A DNA stretch of 64,000 nt from Isoetes taiwanensis (GCA_021234155.1 JAJEKV010000027.1:10612716-10676715); one strand, 5' to 3'; shown: positions 1 through 10,221, counted from the stretch's first letter. The notes: generated from the sequence alone by a model not told the origin. Numbers and translations: made by a program.

Positions 1-1300
1 AAACCTCCTCGAGGTAGGAGCCAAGGGATCGAACTGATGGCGTACTGAGTAGCTCATGCAGTGGCAGACCAGGTCGCACCAAGAGGGCGTAGTGAGCCCG
101 AATCTGACTATAGGCTGGACAGCTCTGGAAGGCATGGCTTTCATCCTCAACAACCCCCGGTGGCAACACACGACAAAGCCTCGCCCCGGCGCTGCTCTCC
201 AATCCACCGGCCCGCCTCAAGCCGAAGATGGTGGGCCCCTCGCTCAATGGACGCTGGCGATGATCCCGCGCTTCTTCATGGGCAATCGAGAACACGGTAG
301 AGCCATGGACCTCGAACCAGGGTGGGATTTATGTGCTGTTTGTAGTGTGCCATCTTTACCGCTCCACAAAGATTGTGGTCCCGAGCTTCCCCGGAAACAA
401 GAGTCCAAGTACCCCCTCACCCTATCCCGGCCGGGCGCCTCAGGTGCACTGGGCGCACCTATGTGCCTCTACATTCCAGTAGCCAGCCCACCGGGCTCTC
501 TTGTCCTTCCAACAAGCCTTGAGTCGCTATGGGCTCATCGCCACAACAGAAGCCAAGGCGCGGGGAGCCGAAAGTGTCACCCATGCCGGCCACCTTCCGA
601 AATAAACAATGTGTCTATCGAGGGCGCGCTTTGCCGGGGGCATGAATCCCGCCTCCCGCAACAAGATCCGATATGGAACCGAGGGCTTGACCCCAAGTGC
701 CTCGCGTCAAAAATACCTTCGGACCTGCTCCAAGTCGCTCCAAGTCGCCAAAGACACCACCGGGCCCCACACCTCGACCCCATACTGAAGAACTAGCTCC
801 ACCAAAGGTTCTAATAAATGTGATCGGTGGCCCCTACCATACAACTACGCCTGTGACTATTGTTTTGCATTATGCGTCTGGCCCTTCCAACATGCGGACA
901 CCCGAAGGCGAATGGATGCATCCCAATACATTGAGGATGGAAATTCCACCCCCAGGTACTTGTAGGTGGATGTGACCTCTACCATCTGCCCCTGATAAGT
1001 GAGCGCCGGAGGTGCTGGATGACGTGAGGAGGATATGAGGACCACCTTAGTCTTGGCCAGGTTGACATGCATGTCCGTCGCCTGGCAGAATGTGTCCAGG
1101 GCATCTAGGTGTGCCTGCATGCCCTCTGGTGTATGGGCCAAGAGGTCCACATCATCCGCATAGATGAGCTGCCGGATGACCTGGTGCAAGAGCTGTATAC
1201 CGTCCCCCCCATTGGCAGCAAGCCAGGCTTCCAACTGGTCAATGTAAAGTCCAAAGAGTGTGGGTGAGAGAGGACAACCTTGCCTAACTCCAATGCTGCT
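1..1300 (-). mobile_element. LINE fragment, 5'-truncated, runs off left edge
   Basis: Minus-strand non-LTR retrotransposon remnant. Between 857 and 1300 it encodes the reverse transcriptase core: SSIGVRQGCPLSPTLFG, then the catalytic YADD (in QLIYADDVDLLAH) near 1144-1165, then YKYLGVEFPSS. Continuing toward position 1, several frame changes interrupt the thumb and C-terminal part, but the last bases still translate to a version of PLHELLSTPSVRSLGSYLEE, which matches the C-terminus of the LINE at 54906-59326. The copy begins abruptly at about 1300 inside the RT core, typical of 5' truncation during target-primed integration. Its 3' tail lies outside the window. It is a dead fragment of the same family as the copies at 39161, 45164 and 54906. 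Confidence 0.9.
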
Positions 1301-1444
1301 ACAAGAAAGAAACAATAAGAAAATATTTCGAGCAATAAGAAATAGTTTTGCAAGTTTGACATTGAAGTTTTACACGGCCCGTATTTAAGGGTTAAATCAT
1401 AATAGTTTCACACGTGGTTTCTAAATTCAGAAATATAACATTTG

Positions 1445-2436
1445 AATATCAATGTCAAAATGTAACATTTAAGAGAACTATTGGCATTAAAAACCACCAT
1501 AGTTTACAAGCTTGATACAAGAGATATCATTAACCAATTAAGCTTCCCATTGCAAAAATCTTCTATGTATACCAAGCCCTTCCAAACTGCAAGGATGGGA
1601 AAGAGTACCATATGTCATGCAGAAGCCAGCCATTGATTTCCATCAAATAAAGGAGAAGCCATGGACATGATAGCATTTTGGTATCATGGTAGCGGGTATA
1701 AGTTATTTAAAAAGAAACCATAGTTGGAACCACTAAATAATTTGGTTAAAATGAAGACATGAGCTTGGTTTCCATGTCTTAAATATGACAAAAGTCTCTC
1801 TATCCTTCCAAAGTTTTTGTATCTTAGAGAAGTTCGAAGTTGTTAGACTTCGTTGATCTAGACTCTCCACAATACTTGCAAGGGGTCAAAGTAGCTGCAT
1901 GCAACGTATTCCTAAGATTGGCTGCCTTGTTAGCCACTGAATCATCAAGGCCGTAAATTTACACATTGCTATGGTAGAGAAGGCAAGGAAGGACGCCAGA
2001 ACAAACCACCTTCGTCCTGTTTTAAGGTCTCAAGTTGCCCGTCTACTTTCTTTTCTATTTGGAGCTCGCATGTTTCTTAGTTCCAAGGTTTATTCTAGCA
2101 TTTTCTATCTTTCGTAAGGACCCTGAGAGCGATCGGTTTGTAGTTGATGCATTTTCGATGCTTGATTCATATGCTCTTAAGTCTTTGGATTTGTTGCAAC
2201 TTGTCGAAGAGCCCAAAATTCGATTGAATGCATTTAGCAAGAGCTCATCGAATACATTCAGCAATAACTCTTTTCTTACATGTGTTCGTTTGCCAATTAC
2301 ATGCCTAAGATCAAATTGTTTTATGAATTATAACAATTGCGCACAATTTATTAACCATAATTCATCTTCACAAAATGCAGTTGTTGCAAATTTGATACAT
2401 TTTGCAGTTCTAGTTATGAAGCTTTAGGAAGGGAGT
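1445..2436. other. Unrecognised upstream block of the duplicated segment
   Basis: No gene is recognised here. An open frame at 2035-2427 (plus, 130 codons, beginning with TTG rather than ATG) has a partly conserved counterpart at 24080-24418. The two differ by indels that change the C-terminus, and no domain is recognisable, so coding status is doubtful. The block may hold distal regulatory sequence for the peptide gene. Confidence 0.4.
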
Positions 2437-2444
2437 GATAAGGT

Positions 2445-2971
2445 TCGCAAAAGATCTTTCTATGGTTTTTTAAAGGGTTGGGTAAGGTTTCAATGTTTGA
2501 ATTTGGCTTTCTTTGTTTTTGTTAGTGGTTAATTTTAGAAAGCAGAGTTTCTTGAGTTTTTTTTGAACAGGGATTGCTTGAAGAGGGCTTTGTTGAACAT
2601 GTTTTCGTGAGCAGCGGTGGCTAGGGCTTGCAGCGTTGAACGAACCAGGCTTGACGCGCTGGTTTGGCATCCCGGCTTTGGTCTGGCACGATCGAAGGCA
2701 GGAGGTTTCGGTGCAACGTTCCGGCACTATGAAGGCATAAACACAGTGTACAGATGTGGATGGGGGTTGCAGGAGCAGCTTTGTGTGTGAGGATTTTGTG
2801 GCATTTTGCCTTGTAGAGCACGGTTTTCTGCTGTTTATGTTGCTGTTAGTGCAGCTCCTTGCTCTGTATTTTCCAGTGTGGTGTATTATACGCTTGATAC
2901 TTGGTATTTCTCAATGGTTTCGTGGAACTTTTAATTGCCGATCCAATGGTTTGTTGGAAAAAAAAAAATAA
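2445..2971 (+). mobile_element. Poly(A)-ended retro-insertion with 8-bp target duplication
   Basis: This interval is absent from the paralogous copy near 24456. It is flanked by the direct repeat GATAAGGT (2437-2444 and 2972-2979) and ends in an A-run of about eleven bases (2958-2968). Those are the marks of LINE-mediated retrotransposition of an RNA. The insert has no long intact frame and no RT motif. A short open frame at 2756-2971 is hydrophobic and unrecognised. It could be a processed pseudogene, a retrocopy of a noncoding transcript, or a SINE; no A/B boxes are evident. Confidence 0.65.
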
Positions 2972-3326
2972 GATAAGGTATGGAAAGGTTTGCAAATTAT
3001 TTCTGGACTATGATTTCGTTGGCAGGGTTAGGGTTGCGTTTCATGGTCTTCTGTAAAAAATACATCTCTCTCTCTCTGTATCGTGGCGTGCGTGCTCCGA
3101 GCATGTCGGCATGTCGGACGACCACATGCTGCTCCTGCTGGTTTGGAGTGTGCTCCACATATGGGATGCCAAGAATGGCCCTCAATTTGTGGCGGATTCT
3201 ACATAAATCGTGGTCTGCAGGGGTTTGGATGCACATTTGATTTCGAGGCATGGCTCATCCGTCTTCTGCAGCATCTTTTTTATGAGCTCAAAAAGTCGTA
3301 AAATTTTATCTTCTGGCCGCCATCTA

Positions 3327-3715
3327 TGTTGAATATTAGCCTTTATGCTAAAAAAAAAAACAAGGAAAAGAAAACGTGTGCACGTGGCACAACCTTGTGA
3401 AGCGGTTCGACTTCCGATCAGGGACACGAAAACGTGGGCGTATAAAAAAGGGGGAAGTGAACAGACTGAAAGAACACAGAGAGAGTGGAAGCGGCAAAGA
3501 CCCGAGGTGGAATCCGGGAGCATCTGCAGGTGCGGAAGTGTGCACCAGGGAGATCGGATCTGAGAGGAATATCGGGAAGACCGCAGTGAGCAGAACAGAA
3601 GTTCGATGCATCAGAAGAACCGTGCTTGGGCTGTCGGAGGCAACTCAGAATAGTTCAGTGGGCTATCAATTCATCTGTGGCAGATCAGTGGGTTTCTGAT
3701 TCTTTTAGACCAACA
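3327..3715 (+). repeat. Copia 5' LTR
   Basis: 389 bp, starting TGTTGAATATTAG and ending GACCAACA, so TG...CA termini. A TATA box (TATAAAAAAG) at 3441-3450 defines the likely U3/R boundary. It is nearly identical to the 3' LTR but lacks the 11 bases present there near 8104-8114. Confidence 0.95.
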
Positions 3716-3716
3716 G

Positions 3717-3728
3717 TGGTATCAGAGC
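3717..3728 (+). other. Copia primer binding site (initiator Met-tRNA)
   Basis: TGGTATCAGAGC lies one base downstream of the 5' LTR. It is the standard plant Copia primer binding site, complementary to the 3' end of initiator methionine tRNA, and primes minus-strand DNA synthesis. Confidence 0.95.
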
Positions 3729-3737
3729 AGGAAAGAT

Positions 3738-6700
3738 ATGGCCAGCCGATTGGCATTGACCTATCTCAACAGTACTGAAGTGTTTGATGGAGACATTGGC
3801 TTCCAGCTTTGGAAGGCCAAAATCATGCAGGCCCTGAAGGTAGATAAGCTGTGGGATCTGGTTGATCCAGCCAAAGAGAGGGAGATTCCATCCAAGTCTA
3901 AAGTAAAGGCGGAAGCATCGGGATCTGAGGAAACTAAAATTTCGGATGACGAGAGGGAGGAGATTGCCAAAGCCATTATCATGGCAAAGCTGGGTGGTGA
4001 CATTGTGCTTGAAATTCAGCACAAACAGGCCAGAGAGATATGGAAGTATCTTCTAAAAAGATATGAGGAGAAGACGTCTACCCAGATTGATATCCTGGAA
4101 ATGAAATTGCGCAACTTGCAATTCAAGAAAGGTGATGATCTCAGGAGCTTGATACGAAATCTTAGATTGCTGTTACACGATTTGGATGGAGCTGGAGCAC
4201 GCTATAATGAGCAGCAGAAGGTACTAGCCTTAACCAGAGCATTTCAAGTTTCATTTAAAGATTTAGCTATGCTAGTGAGAAGGACTACATCCACCCTGGA
4301 TGAAGCAATAGAAGCAATTAGAACTGAGCTTGAACAGGAGGTTTTGGTAAAACCAGTGCCAGGGGAAACAGAAGAGCACCCAATTACCTTGTATGCAGGA
4401 GAATCTGGCAGAGAGAGAGGTCGAGGACGCGGAAGAGGCAGAGGAAGGGGGAGAGCAGAGATACAATGTTACGGATGCGAAGAGTTTGGTCACATCAAGG
4501 CGGAGTGTCCGAATCGGGAAAAATGGTATCGAGGACGTGGTCGTGGTTCGTTTGGTCGTGGAAGGGCACACACTGTGGTTGCAGCAGTTGGAGAGACGTC
4601 TGAGGCAAAAGCACCGACAGTAGGAGCTCTCACAGAAGAAGAAGTAAGTACTTGCAAATCGCTTTTCAAAAATGAACATCACATTTCGAAAATTAATGTT
4701 GCAAAGAAAAGTTTGGACAAAACTAATACCCTGACTGTAGATTCTGGAGCTGAAGTCTCCATAGTGAGCTCGCCTGACATGTTGAAATGCATTGAGCCAA
4801 GTGTGGATTGCCAGGCTGTACAGATGGGCAATGGAGCAATGCAAAAGGTGCTTGGAAAAGGGAGTTTGCATATTCTAGTTAAAGGCAAGAATGTTTTGAG
4901 TTTGCCAGATACTTTATTTGTGCCGGGAATGTTGTTTAATTTAATTTCAGTTGCCAATTTAGTTGATAATGGATATGACTTATTTTTTCATAAGTATGGA
5001 TGCAAATTTATTAGAGGAGGCATTAAATTGTTTGAAGCTCAGAGAAGAGGAAATCTGTTTGAATTGGATGTGAATGATACCATCAATAAGGTATCTCCCC
5101 TCGATAGCTTAAAGCTTTGGCACTTGAGATTAGGGCATGTCTGTTACAACAACATTAGAATAGCCAAAAGGCACAATCTGTTAGATGAGCTTGATTATGA
5201 GGATTGCGATGTTGATGACATGTGTGAAGCTTGCATGTTGGGAAAACAAAGTAGAGTGGCATTTAGAAATAAAGGGAAAAGGGCGCACGAATTGCTTGAA
5301 CTAGTGCATTCGGATGTTTGCGGGCCTATGCAGGTTGAAAGTAGAGGAGCAAAATCCTACTTCGCTACCTTTATTGACGATTACAGTAGACGTACTAAAT
5401 GTTATTTTTTAAGGACCAAAGACCAAGTATTTGATGCATTTAGATTGTATGTTGCGGAAGTTGAAAGGGAAACATCACTAAAAGTTAAATGTCTAAGGTC
5501 TGACCTTGGTGGAGAGTATAGATCGTCTGAATTCTGTAGGTATTGTCAAGTGCGAGGGATACGAAGACAATATACATGCAGGTACACACCTCAGCAGAAT
5601 GGAGTAGCGGAACGCAAAAATCGCACCATCATGAATGCAGCTAGATCCATGCTTAAGCATGCAGGTTTGCCGAACAGTCTGTGGGGAGAGGCTGTAGCAG
5701 CTGCCTGCTACATTCAGAATAGGTTGCCGACAGTTGCCGTGAAAGGAGGAGTGCCAGAAGAGTATTGGACAGGCAGGAAACAAACTGTGAAAAGATTTAA
5801 AGTCTATGGGTGTCTAGCTTATATGATGGTACCAGAAGAGCTAAGGAGAAAGCTGGATGATCGGAGCATGTGTACCTTCCTAGTGGGTTACGATGAGCAG
5901 ACAAATGGCTACAGGTTGTATGAACCAGTCACACGTAAAGTGTATGTTAGTAGGGATGTTGTGTTTAATGAAAATATTCTATACAAGGACAGGAAAAGTC
6001 TAAGCCAGCATGAAGCAGATGAGTGGGTGCCAGCAGAATACTTGGAGGCTGAGCAGGCAGATGGTGAAAATGAAACGAAGACCATAGTGTTAAAGGAAGA
6101 TAAAGTCGATGTGGAGTCAGAGAGTGAAGAGGATACAGAGACTAGTGCAGAGATGGAAGAAACAGACGTGGAACCGGATGAGGTGTATGAGGTCATTGAG
6201 TCCGATAGTGCACCTCATGAACCGGAAATCGAACCAGAGGAGGTGCATGAGGTTATTGACACCAATAGTGCGCCAGAACCTGGACTTCAGGTGGGAGAAG
6301 GAAGTAGGAGAACTCGACATAGTGATGCAGAACGCCTAAAAGCCGGAGTTTCATTTGACACGAGTTTATATGGCAGGGCAGAAAGTGGGAAGACAACCAG
6401 ACCAAGAAAGCCTAAGGTATTGTCTTGTACAGTGGAGCCAGAAACAGTGGAAGAAGCCTTAGAAAGAAAGGATGCAGATCGATGGAAAGAGGCTATGCAA
6501 AGTGAATTAGATTCATTTAAAAGGACAGGCACCTATGAACTCGTGTCGCGGCCAAAAGATAAGAATGTCGTGGGAAGCAAGTGGCTGTTTAAAATTAAAA
6601 GAAAAGCAGATGGATCAGTAGAGCGGTATAAAGCGAGACTGGTTGCGAAAGGGTATACTCAAGAGGAAGGCATGGATTACAAGGATACATTCTCGCCTAT

Positions 6701-7997
6701 TGTCAAAGTAACCAGTCTGAGGACACTTCTTGCAGTTGCAGTGCAGAATGACATGGAGATAAACCATATGGATGTCAAGACTGCATTCTTGAATGGAGAT
6801 TTAGATGAAGAAATATACATGGAGCAGCCACAGGGCTATGAACAAGGTCAGAACATGGTATGTAAGTTAAAAAAGGCAGTCTACGGTCTCAGGCAAGCAG
6901 CCAGGCAGTGGTATTTGTGCATAAACAAGTTTCTGATTTCTGCAGGGTTTGCAAAGTTAAGAACGGAGGGTAATCTATACATGAAAAGAAATGGGGACAA
7001 ATGTCTGATTATGGCACTCTATGTGGATGATTGCGTCATTGTAAGCAATGACAGAAGTTTGTTGATAGATTGCAAAGCATTACTGAATAGTCGATTCCAG
7101 ATGACAGACTTGGGAGATTTGGAGAAATTGCTAGGAATGGAAGTTCGAAGAGATAAAGAACGGGGATTGCTATATCTTACGCAGGAACAAAATATTAAGG
7201 GAGTATTAGCGAAATTCAGAATGCTTGAATGCAATCCATCAAAAACTCCTATGGCTTCAGGAGTAAAAATTTGCGGAGATATGTGTCCTAAGACCCCAAA
7301 GGAGACTAAAGAAATGAAGGCCAGACCGTACAGATCATTGGTTGGTTGCTTATTATACATTGCTAACTGCACTCGACCAGACATCACTTATGTAGTTAAC
7401 TTGCTGAGCAGATTTTGCAATAATCCTGGAATACAGCATTGGGTAGCAGCGAAAAGAGTGCTTAGATACTTAAAAGGGACAGTAACACACGGGATTTGCT
7501 TTTCAAAAGGTACAGAGAACAGATTGGTTGGTTATGCAGACGCAGATTGGGGCGGAGACATCGATGACAGGAAATCCACATCTGGTTATTTGTGCAAACT
7601 TGGGGATGCAGTAATATCATGGGCAAGTAAAAAGCAAGAATGCGTCGCCAAATCTAGTGCGGAAGCGGAATATGTAGCGGTGTCCATGGCGGCTTCAGAA
7701 ATAATTTGGCTGCGCAGAATGCTTGAAGAATTGGGAAATTCACCAAGTGAAGCTACCGTGCTGTACTGTGATAATAAGAGCGGGGGGGCAATGACGAAGA
7801 ATCCAATTCAACACTCTAGAACCAAGCACATTGACATTCATCATCATTTCATACGAGATAAAGTGGAAAAGGGGGAGATAAATGTCACATATATTTCCAC
7901 CCACCTCCAGCAGGCGGACATGTTAACAAAGGCTCTATCTGAGCCCAAACTAGTGACTGCAAAGAACTTGGTGGGAGTTGTAGACCATAAAGGCTAA
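3738..7997 (+). CDS. Copia gag-pol polyprotein (1419 aa)
   Basis: Single open frame of normal length for a plant Copia polyprotein. Domains in order: GAG core (about residues 1-230); an RG-rich stretch leading to the CCHC zinc knuckle CYGCEEFGHIKAEC (about 242-256); aspartic protease VDSGAEVSIV (about 334); GAG-pre-integrase with HLRLGH (about 462); integrase core with HSDVCGPM, FIDDYSR and PQQNGVAERKNR (about 525-630); reverse transcriptase with WLFKIKRK (about 948) and catalytic YVDD (about 1094); RNase H with YADADW (about 1266), SSAEAEYVA (about 1306) and KHIDIHHHFIRD (about 1364). Every catalytic signature checked is intact and there is no stop. Translation presumably starts at the ATG nine bases past the primer binding site. 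The acidic, Glu-rich linker between integrase and RT (about 780-900) is a usual variable region. Protein and LTR conservation suggest the element could still be active. Confidence 0.97.
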   Translation: MASRLALTYLNSTEVFDGDIGFQLWKAKIMQALKVDKLWDLVDPAKEREIPSKSKVKAEASGSEETKISDDEREEIAKAIIMAKLGGDIVLEIQHKQAREIWKYLLKRYEEKTSTQIDILEMKLRNLQFKKGDDLRSLIRNLRLLLHDLDGAGARYNEQQKVLALTRAFQVSFKDLAMLVRRTTSTLDEAIEAIRTELEQEVLVKPVPGETEEHPITLYAGESGRERGRGRGRGRGRGRAEIQCYGCEEFGHIKAECPNREKWYRGRGRGSFGRGRAHTVVAAVGETSEAKAPTVGALTEEEVSTCKSLFKNEHHISKINVAKKSLDKTNTLTVDSGAEVSIVSSPDMLKCIEPSVDCQAVQMGNGAMQKVLGKGSLHILVKGKNVLSLPDTLFVPGMLFNLISVANLVDNGYDLFFHKYGCKFIRGGIKLFEAQRRGNLFELDVNDTINKVSPLDSLKLWHLRLGHVCYNNIRIAKRHNLLDELDYEDCDVDDMCEACMLGKQSRVAFRNKGKRAHELLELVHSDVCGPMQVESRGAKSYFATFIDDYSRRTKCYFLRTKDQVFDAFRLYVAEVERETSLKVKCLRSDLGGEYRSSEFCRYCQVRGIRRQYTCRYTPQQNGVAERKNRTIMNAARSMLKHAGLPNSLWGEAVAAACYIQNRLPTVAVKGGVPEEYWTGRKQTVKRFKVYGCLAYMMVPEELRRKLDDRSMCTFLVGYDEQTNGYRLYEPVTRKVYVSRDVVFNENILYKDRKSLSQHEADEWVPAEYLEAEQADGENETKTIVLKEDKVDVESESEEDTETSAEMEETDVEPDEVYEVIESDSAPHEPEIEPEEVHEVIDTNSAPEPGLQVGEGSRRTRHSDAERLKAGVSFDTSLYGRAESGKTTRPRKPKVLSCTVEPETVEEALERKDADRWKEAMQSELDSFKRTGTYELVSRPKDKNVVGSKWLFKIKRKADGSVERYKARLVAKGYTQEEGMDYKDTFSPIVKVTSLRTLLAVAVQNDMEINHMDVKTAFLNGDLDEEIYMEQPQGYEQGQNMVCKLKKAVYGLRQAARQWYLCINKFLISAGFAKLRTEGNLYMKRNGDKCLIMALYVDDCVIVSNDRSLLIDCKALLNSRFQMTDLGDLEKLLGMEVRRDKERGLLYLTQEQNIKGVLAKFRMLECNPSKTPMASGVKICGDMCPKTPKETKEMKARPYRSLVGCLLYIANCTRPDITYVVNLLSRFCNNPGIQHWVAAKRVLRYLKGTVTHGICFSKGTENRLVGYADADWGGDIDDRKSTSGYLCKLGDAVISWASKKQECVAKSSAEAEYVAVSMAASEIIWLRRMLEELGNSPSEATVLYCDNKSGGAMTKNPIQHSRTKHIDIHHHFIRDKVEKGEINVTYISTHLQQADMLTKALSEPKLVTAKNLVGVVDHKG

Positions 7998-8005
7998 AGG
8001 GGGAG
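7996..8005 (+). other. Copia polypurine tract
   Basis: AAAGGGGGAG immediately upstream of the 3' LTR, overlapping the polyprotein stop codon. It serves as the plus-strand DNA primer. Confidence 0.9.
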
Positions 8006-8007
8006 TT

Positions 8008-8406
8008 TGTTGAATATTAGCCTTTATGCTAAAAAAAAAACAAGGAAAAGAAAACGTGTGCACGTGGCACAACCTTGTGAAGCGGTTCGACTTCCGATCA
8101 GGGTAATGCAGCAGACACGAAAACGTGGGCGTATAAAAAAGGGGGAAGTGAACAGACTGAAAGAACACAGAGAGAGTGGAAGTGGCAAAGACCCGAGGTG
8201 GAATCCGGGAGCATCTGCAGGTGCGGAAGTGTGCACCAGGGAGATCGGATCTGAGAGGAATATCGGGAAGACCGCAGTGAGCAGAACAGAAGTTCGATGC
8301 ATCAGAAGAACCGTGCTTGGGCTGTCGGAGGCAACTCAGAATAGTTCAGTGGGCTATCAATTCATCTGTGGCAGATCAGTGGGTTTCTGATTCTTTTAGA
8401 CCAACA
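8008..8406 (+). repeat. Copia 3' LTR
   Basis: 399 bp. Compared with the 5' LTR it has one base fewer in the A-run, one C-to-T change, and 11 extra bases (TAATGCAGCAG) near 8104-8114, just upstream of its TATA box at 8132. Because R-U5 faces the peptide gene at 8463, transcripts starting here could read into that gene. Confidence 0.95.
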
Positions 8407-8416
8407 ATCTAAGTGC

Positions 8417-8424
8417 TATATAAG
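8417..8424 (+). promoter_or_regulatory. TATA box of peptide gene 1
   Basis: TATATAAG, 39 bp upstream of the ATG. It is conserved in the paralog at 25335-25342, and the leader after it is almost identical in the two copies. The Copia 3' LTR ends only 10 bp upstream, so everything beyond the core promoter has been displaced by about 5 kb. Confidence 0.75.
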
Positions 8425-8462
8425 ACGCGCATAGTAAGGGCAAGCCTATCTATCTCAAAACA

Positions 8463-8828
8463 ATGGCTAGCAAATCACTTCAAGTCCTTCTTGTTCTTCT
8501 TGTTCTCACTTTTGCCTTTGCTACAATGTTAGCACAAGCTGGGGATTGCTTAGAAGGCAATGCTTGTATATTAAACCCATTGCTTCCATCTTGTTCCGAA
8601 TTTTGCCGATCTTGCCATAAGTCAAGCGAGACCGGGAATTGCTATCAATGTTCAGGTGGCACTTGCCGCTTGTGGCGATGTATTTGTCAAACGCCTTGCA
8701 AGAAGATTGCTAGCATATATAGGCTAGTAAATATAACAATAAATATAATGGTGCTAGACACACCCCTCACTGCTTATATAGTTCTATCATCTATATTTAT
8801 TATGTATTTGAAAATGTATTGGAAGTAG
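8463..8828 (+). CDS. Defensin-like secreted cysteine-rich peptide, C-terminally altered copy (121 aa)
   Basis: Starts with a strong signal peptide (Leu/Val-rich, predicted cleavage after AQA, about residue 26). The mature part has C-X3-C (CSEFC), GTC and C-X-C (CIC) elements arranged like the cysteine-stabilised alpha-beta fold of plant defensin-like peptides. Eleven cysteines are present, where the paralog at 25381 has twelve. A 44-bp deletion after 8708, relative to that paralog, removes the last cysteine and the stop codon, so translation runs about 36 residues into former 3' UTR and ends in a hydrophobic tail. An odd cysteine number and an abnormal tail suggest a damaged or divergent product. 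A role in defence is inferred only from the fold-like spacing. The gene sits directly downstream of a Copia 3' LTR. Confidence 0.75.
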   Translation: MASKSLQVLLVLLVLTFAFATMLAQAGDCLEGNACILNPLLPSCSEFCRSCHKSSETGNCYQCSGGTCRLWRCICQTPCKKIASIYRLVNITINIMVLDTPLTAYIVLSSIFIMYLKMYWK

Positions 8829-10221
8829 TAAATTTGCTCTTTAGCAGGTTCACGAGGAGATTCAATGCTCCACCGTGGTTTTAAATCTCGACTATATCAT
8901 TGTAATCATAATAACAATAAATAAATTGATGCTAGGGATAGCTATGACTTCCTAGTGTTTATATTGTATGGTAATATGAATTTGCTCTTTGATTGATCTT
9001 GTCATATTCCAATTCTTGATGTAAATGCTAGTTAGTTATAATCGTCTCGTAAAAATCTATGTGAACTCAAGGAAAATGGCATGTCGTATAAGGTTTAGCA
9101 GGTGGTCTCCAAAGAATTTGCTTATTAATATGATGATGGGTGTCACTTCAAAAGGCGGAATTAGTATGCTTGCCACTAGAAAAGACAGCTCCTGTATATC
9201 TTATTACCTGTGAGATGAAAACTTTGCTTTCAAGCAAAGTGGTGCATCCGCCTTCAAAAGGCCTGCAATCTGTTAATTCTCTTCCATTTATGGCAGATTA
9301 AGTGCGCAAAGTGAAGATAGACAAGATTAAGGGTAAAAATTCCCTTAGGTTTTAACTGTCTCAGCAATTGAGCAAGTTTTGTCTACCTCTGCTTCGAACA
9401 AATCTGCTCCGAGACCGTACAGATCGGGGACATTTGGCCAGGACTGCAAATTTGATCATAAATTATTTCTAAACCTTGAGCCGCAAAATATTTCTAAACC
9501 AAAACTAGCCATGGATGAACTGCAAGGGGCTTCCGATCGCTTGTGGGTTTTTGAACCTTAGTGAAAGACACCCAAACCCAAAATCCAAACTTCCATTCTA
9601 TGTCCTCAGTGTGATGGGCTATGCTACACGTACAGGTTAAACAAATCTATTCGGTGGGATATTTTGGCACACTAATTTAGATTTGCTCCAAAAGGGATTT
9701 ATTTCGTGCACATTTTATTCCAAAAGCTAGATCTTGAAGAAATTTCAAGCATTGGGAAGCTCTTTTGGAGATTCTTCAAATCAATCAAAATTTGATTAAG
9801 TTAGATCTTATACTATTTGTTGATTTGAAAATGTCTCAATAAGCAAAAAAATGATTGGGGGGATAGGGGAAATGTATACGGTGCAAAAGACCATGATCCT
9901 ATGCCACTGATATATAAAAGGAGCGTGATCACAAAAAAGAGTAGAAAATTGTCTCCCTTCTGCAACAAGTAGAGGTATTATGGAGTGTTGGTTAGAGGAC
10001 TCCTTAAAAAAATTCGAGTCCTTGTATCGACAGGATTGGCAACCATTGCAAATCATAGGGTATTTGATAACAAATACAGTGCAATCAATCATTTCTAAGC
10101 GTATTTGCACTAGTCGCGCGCTAGACATATGGGAGCCATAGGATGGGCAAATCTGACGGTTGCATGGGGTCGTTAATAAGAAATTTGACCAATGTGACCT
10201 GAAAGTGTCCTTTTTCTTTAT
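8829..10221. other. Downstream flank of peptide gene 1, no gene recognised
   Basis: Noncoding sequence shared with 25639-27094. Short open frames at 9025-9213 and 9379-9561 are not convincing; the second is conserved in copy 2 only at low complexity. A block near 9250-9300, containing AATCTGTTAATTCTC, appears in inverted orientation in copy 2 near 26100-26150. Confidence 0.5.

Larger units (their letters stand above)
3322..8411 (+). mobile_element. Intact Ty1/Copia LTR retrotransposon with 5-bp target duplication ATCTA
   Basis: Complete element with LTRs, primer binding site, one uninterrupted gag-pol frame and a polypurine tract. It is bounded by ATCTA at 3322-3326 and 8407-8411. The uninterrupted site is preserved in the second segment copy at 25324-25328. 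LTR divergence is minimal: one substitution, one A-run length change and one 11-bp indel, which indicates a recent insertion. It sits between the upstream region and the core promoter of the peptide gene at 8463. Confidence 0.97.

Noticed and set aside
56-796. 246-codon plus-strand open frame at the left edge
   Set aside because: It lies antisense to the C-terminal part of a minus-strand LINE whose own degenerate translation is recognisable; the plus frame matches no family.
2035-2427. 130-codon frame with a partly conserved paralog at 24080
   Set aside because: It starts at TTG, the paralog loses frame at the C-terminus, and no domain is recognisable; conservation is explained by the segment duplication.
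3345-3699. Small frames inside the Copia LTRs (also 8007-8390)
   Set aside because: They are LTR sequence, repeated in both LTRs, with no known LTR-encoded protein in this group.
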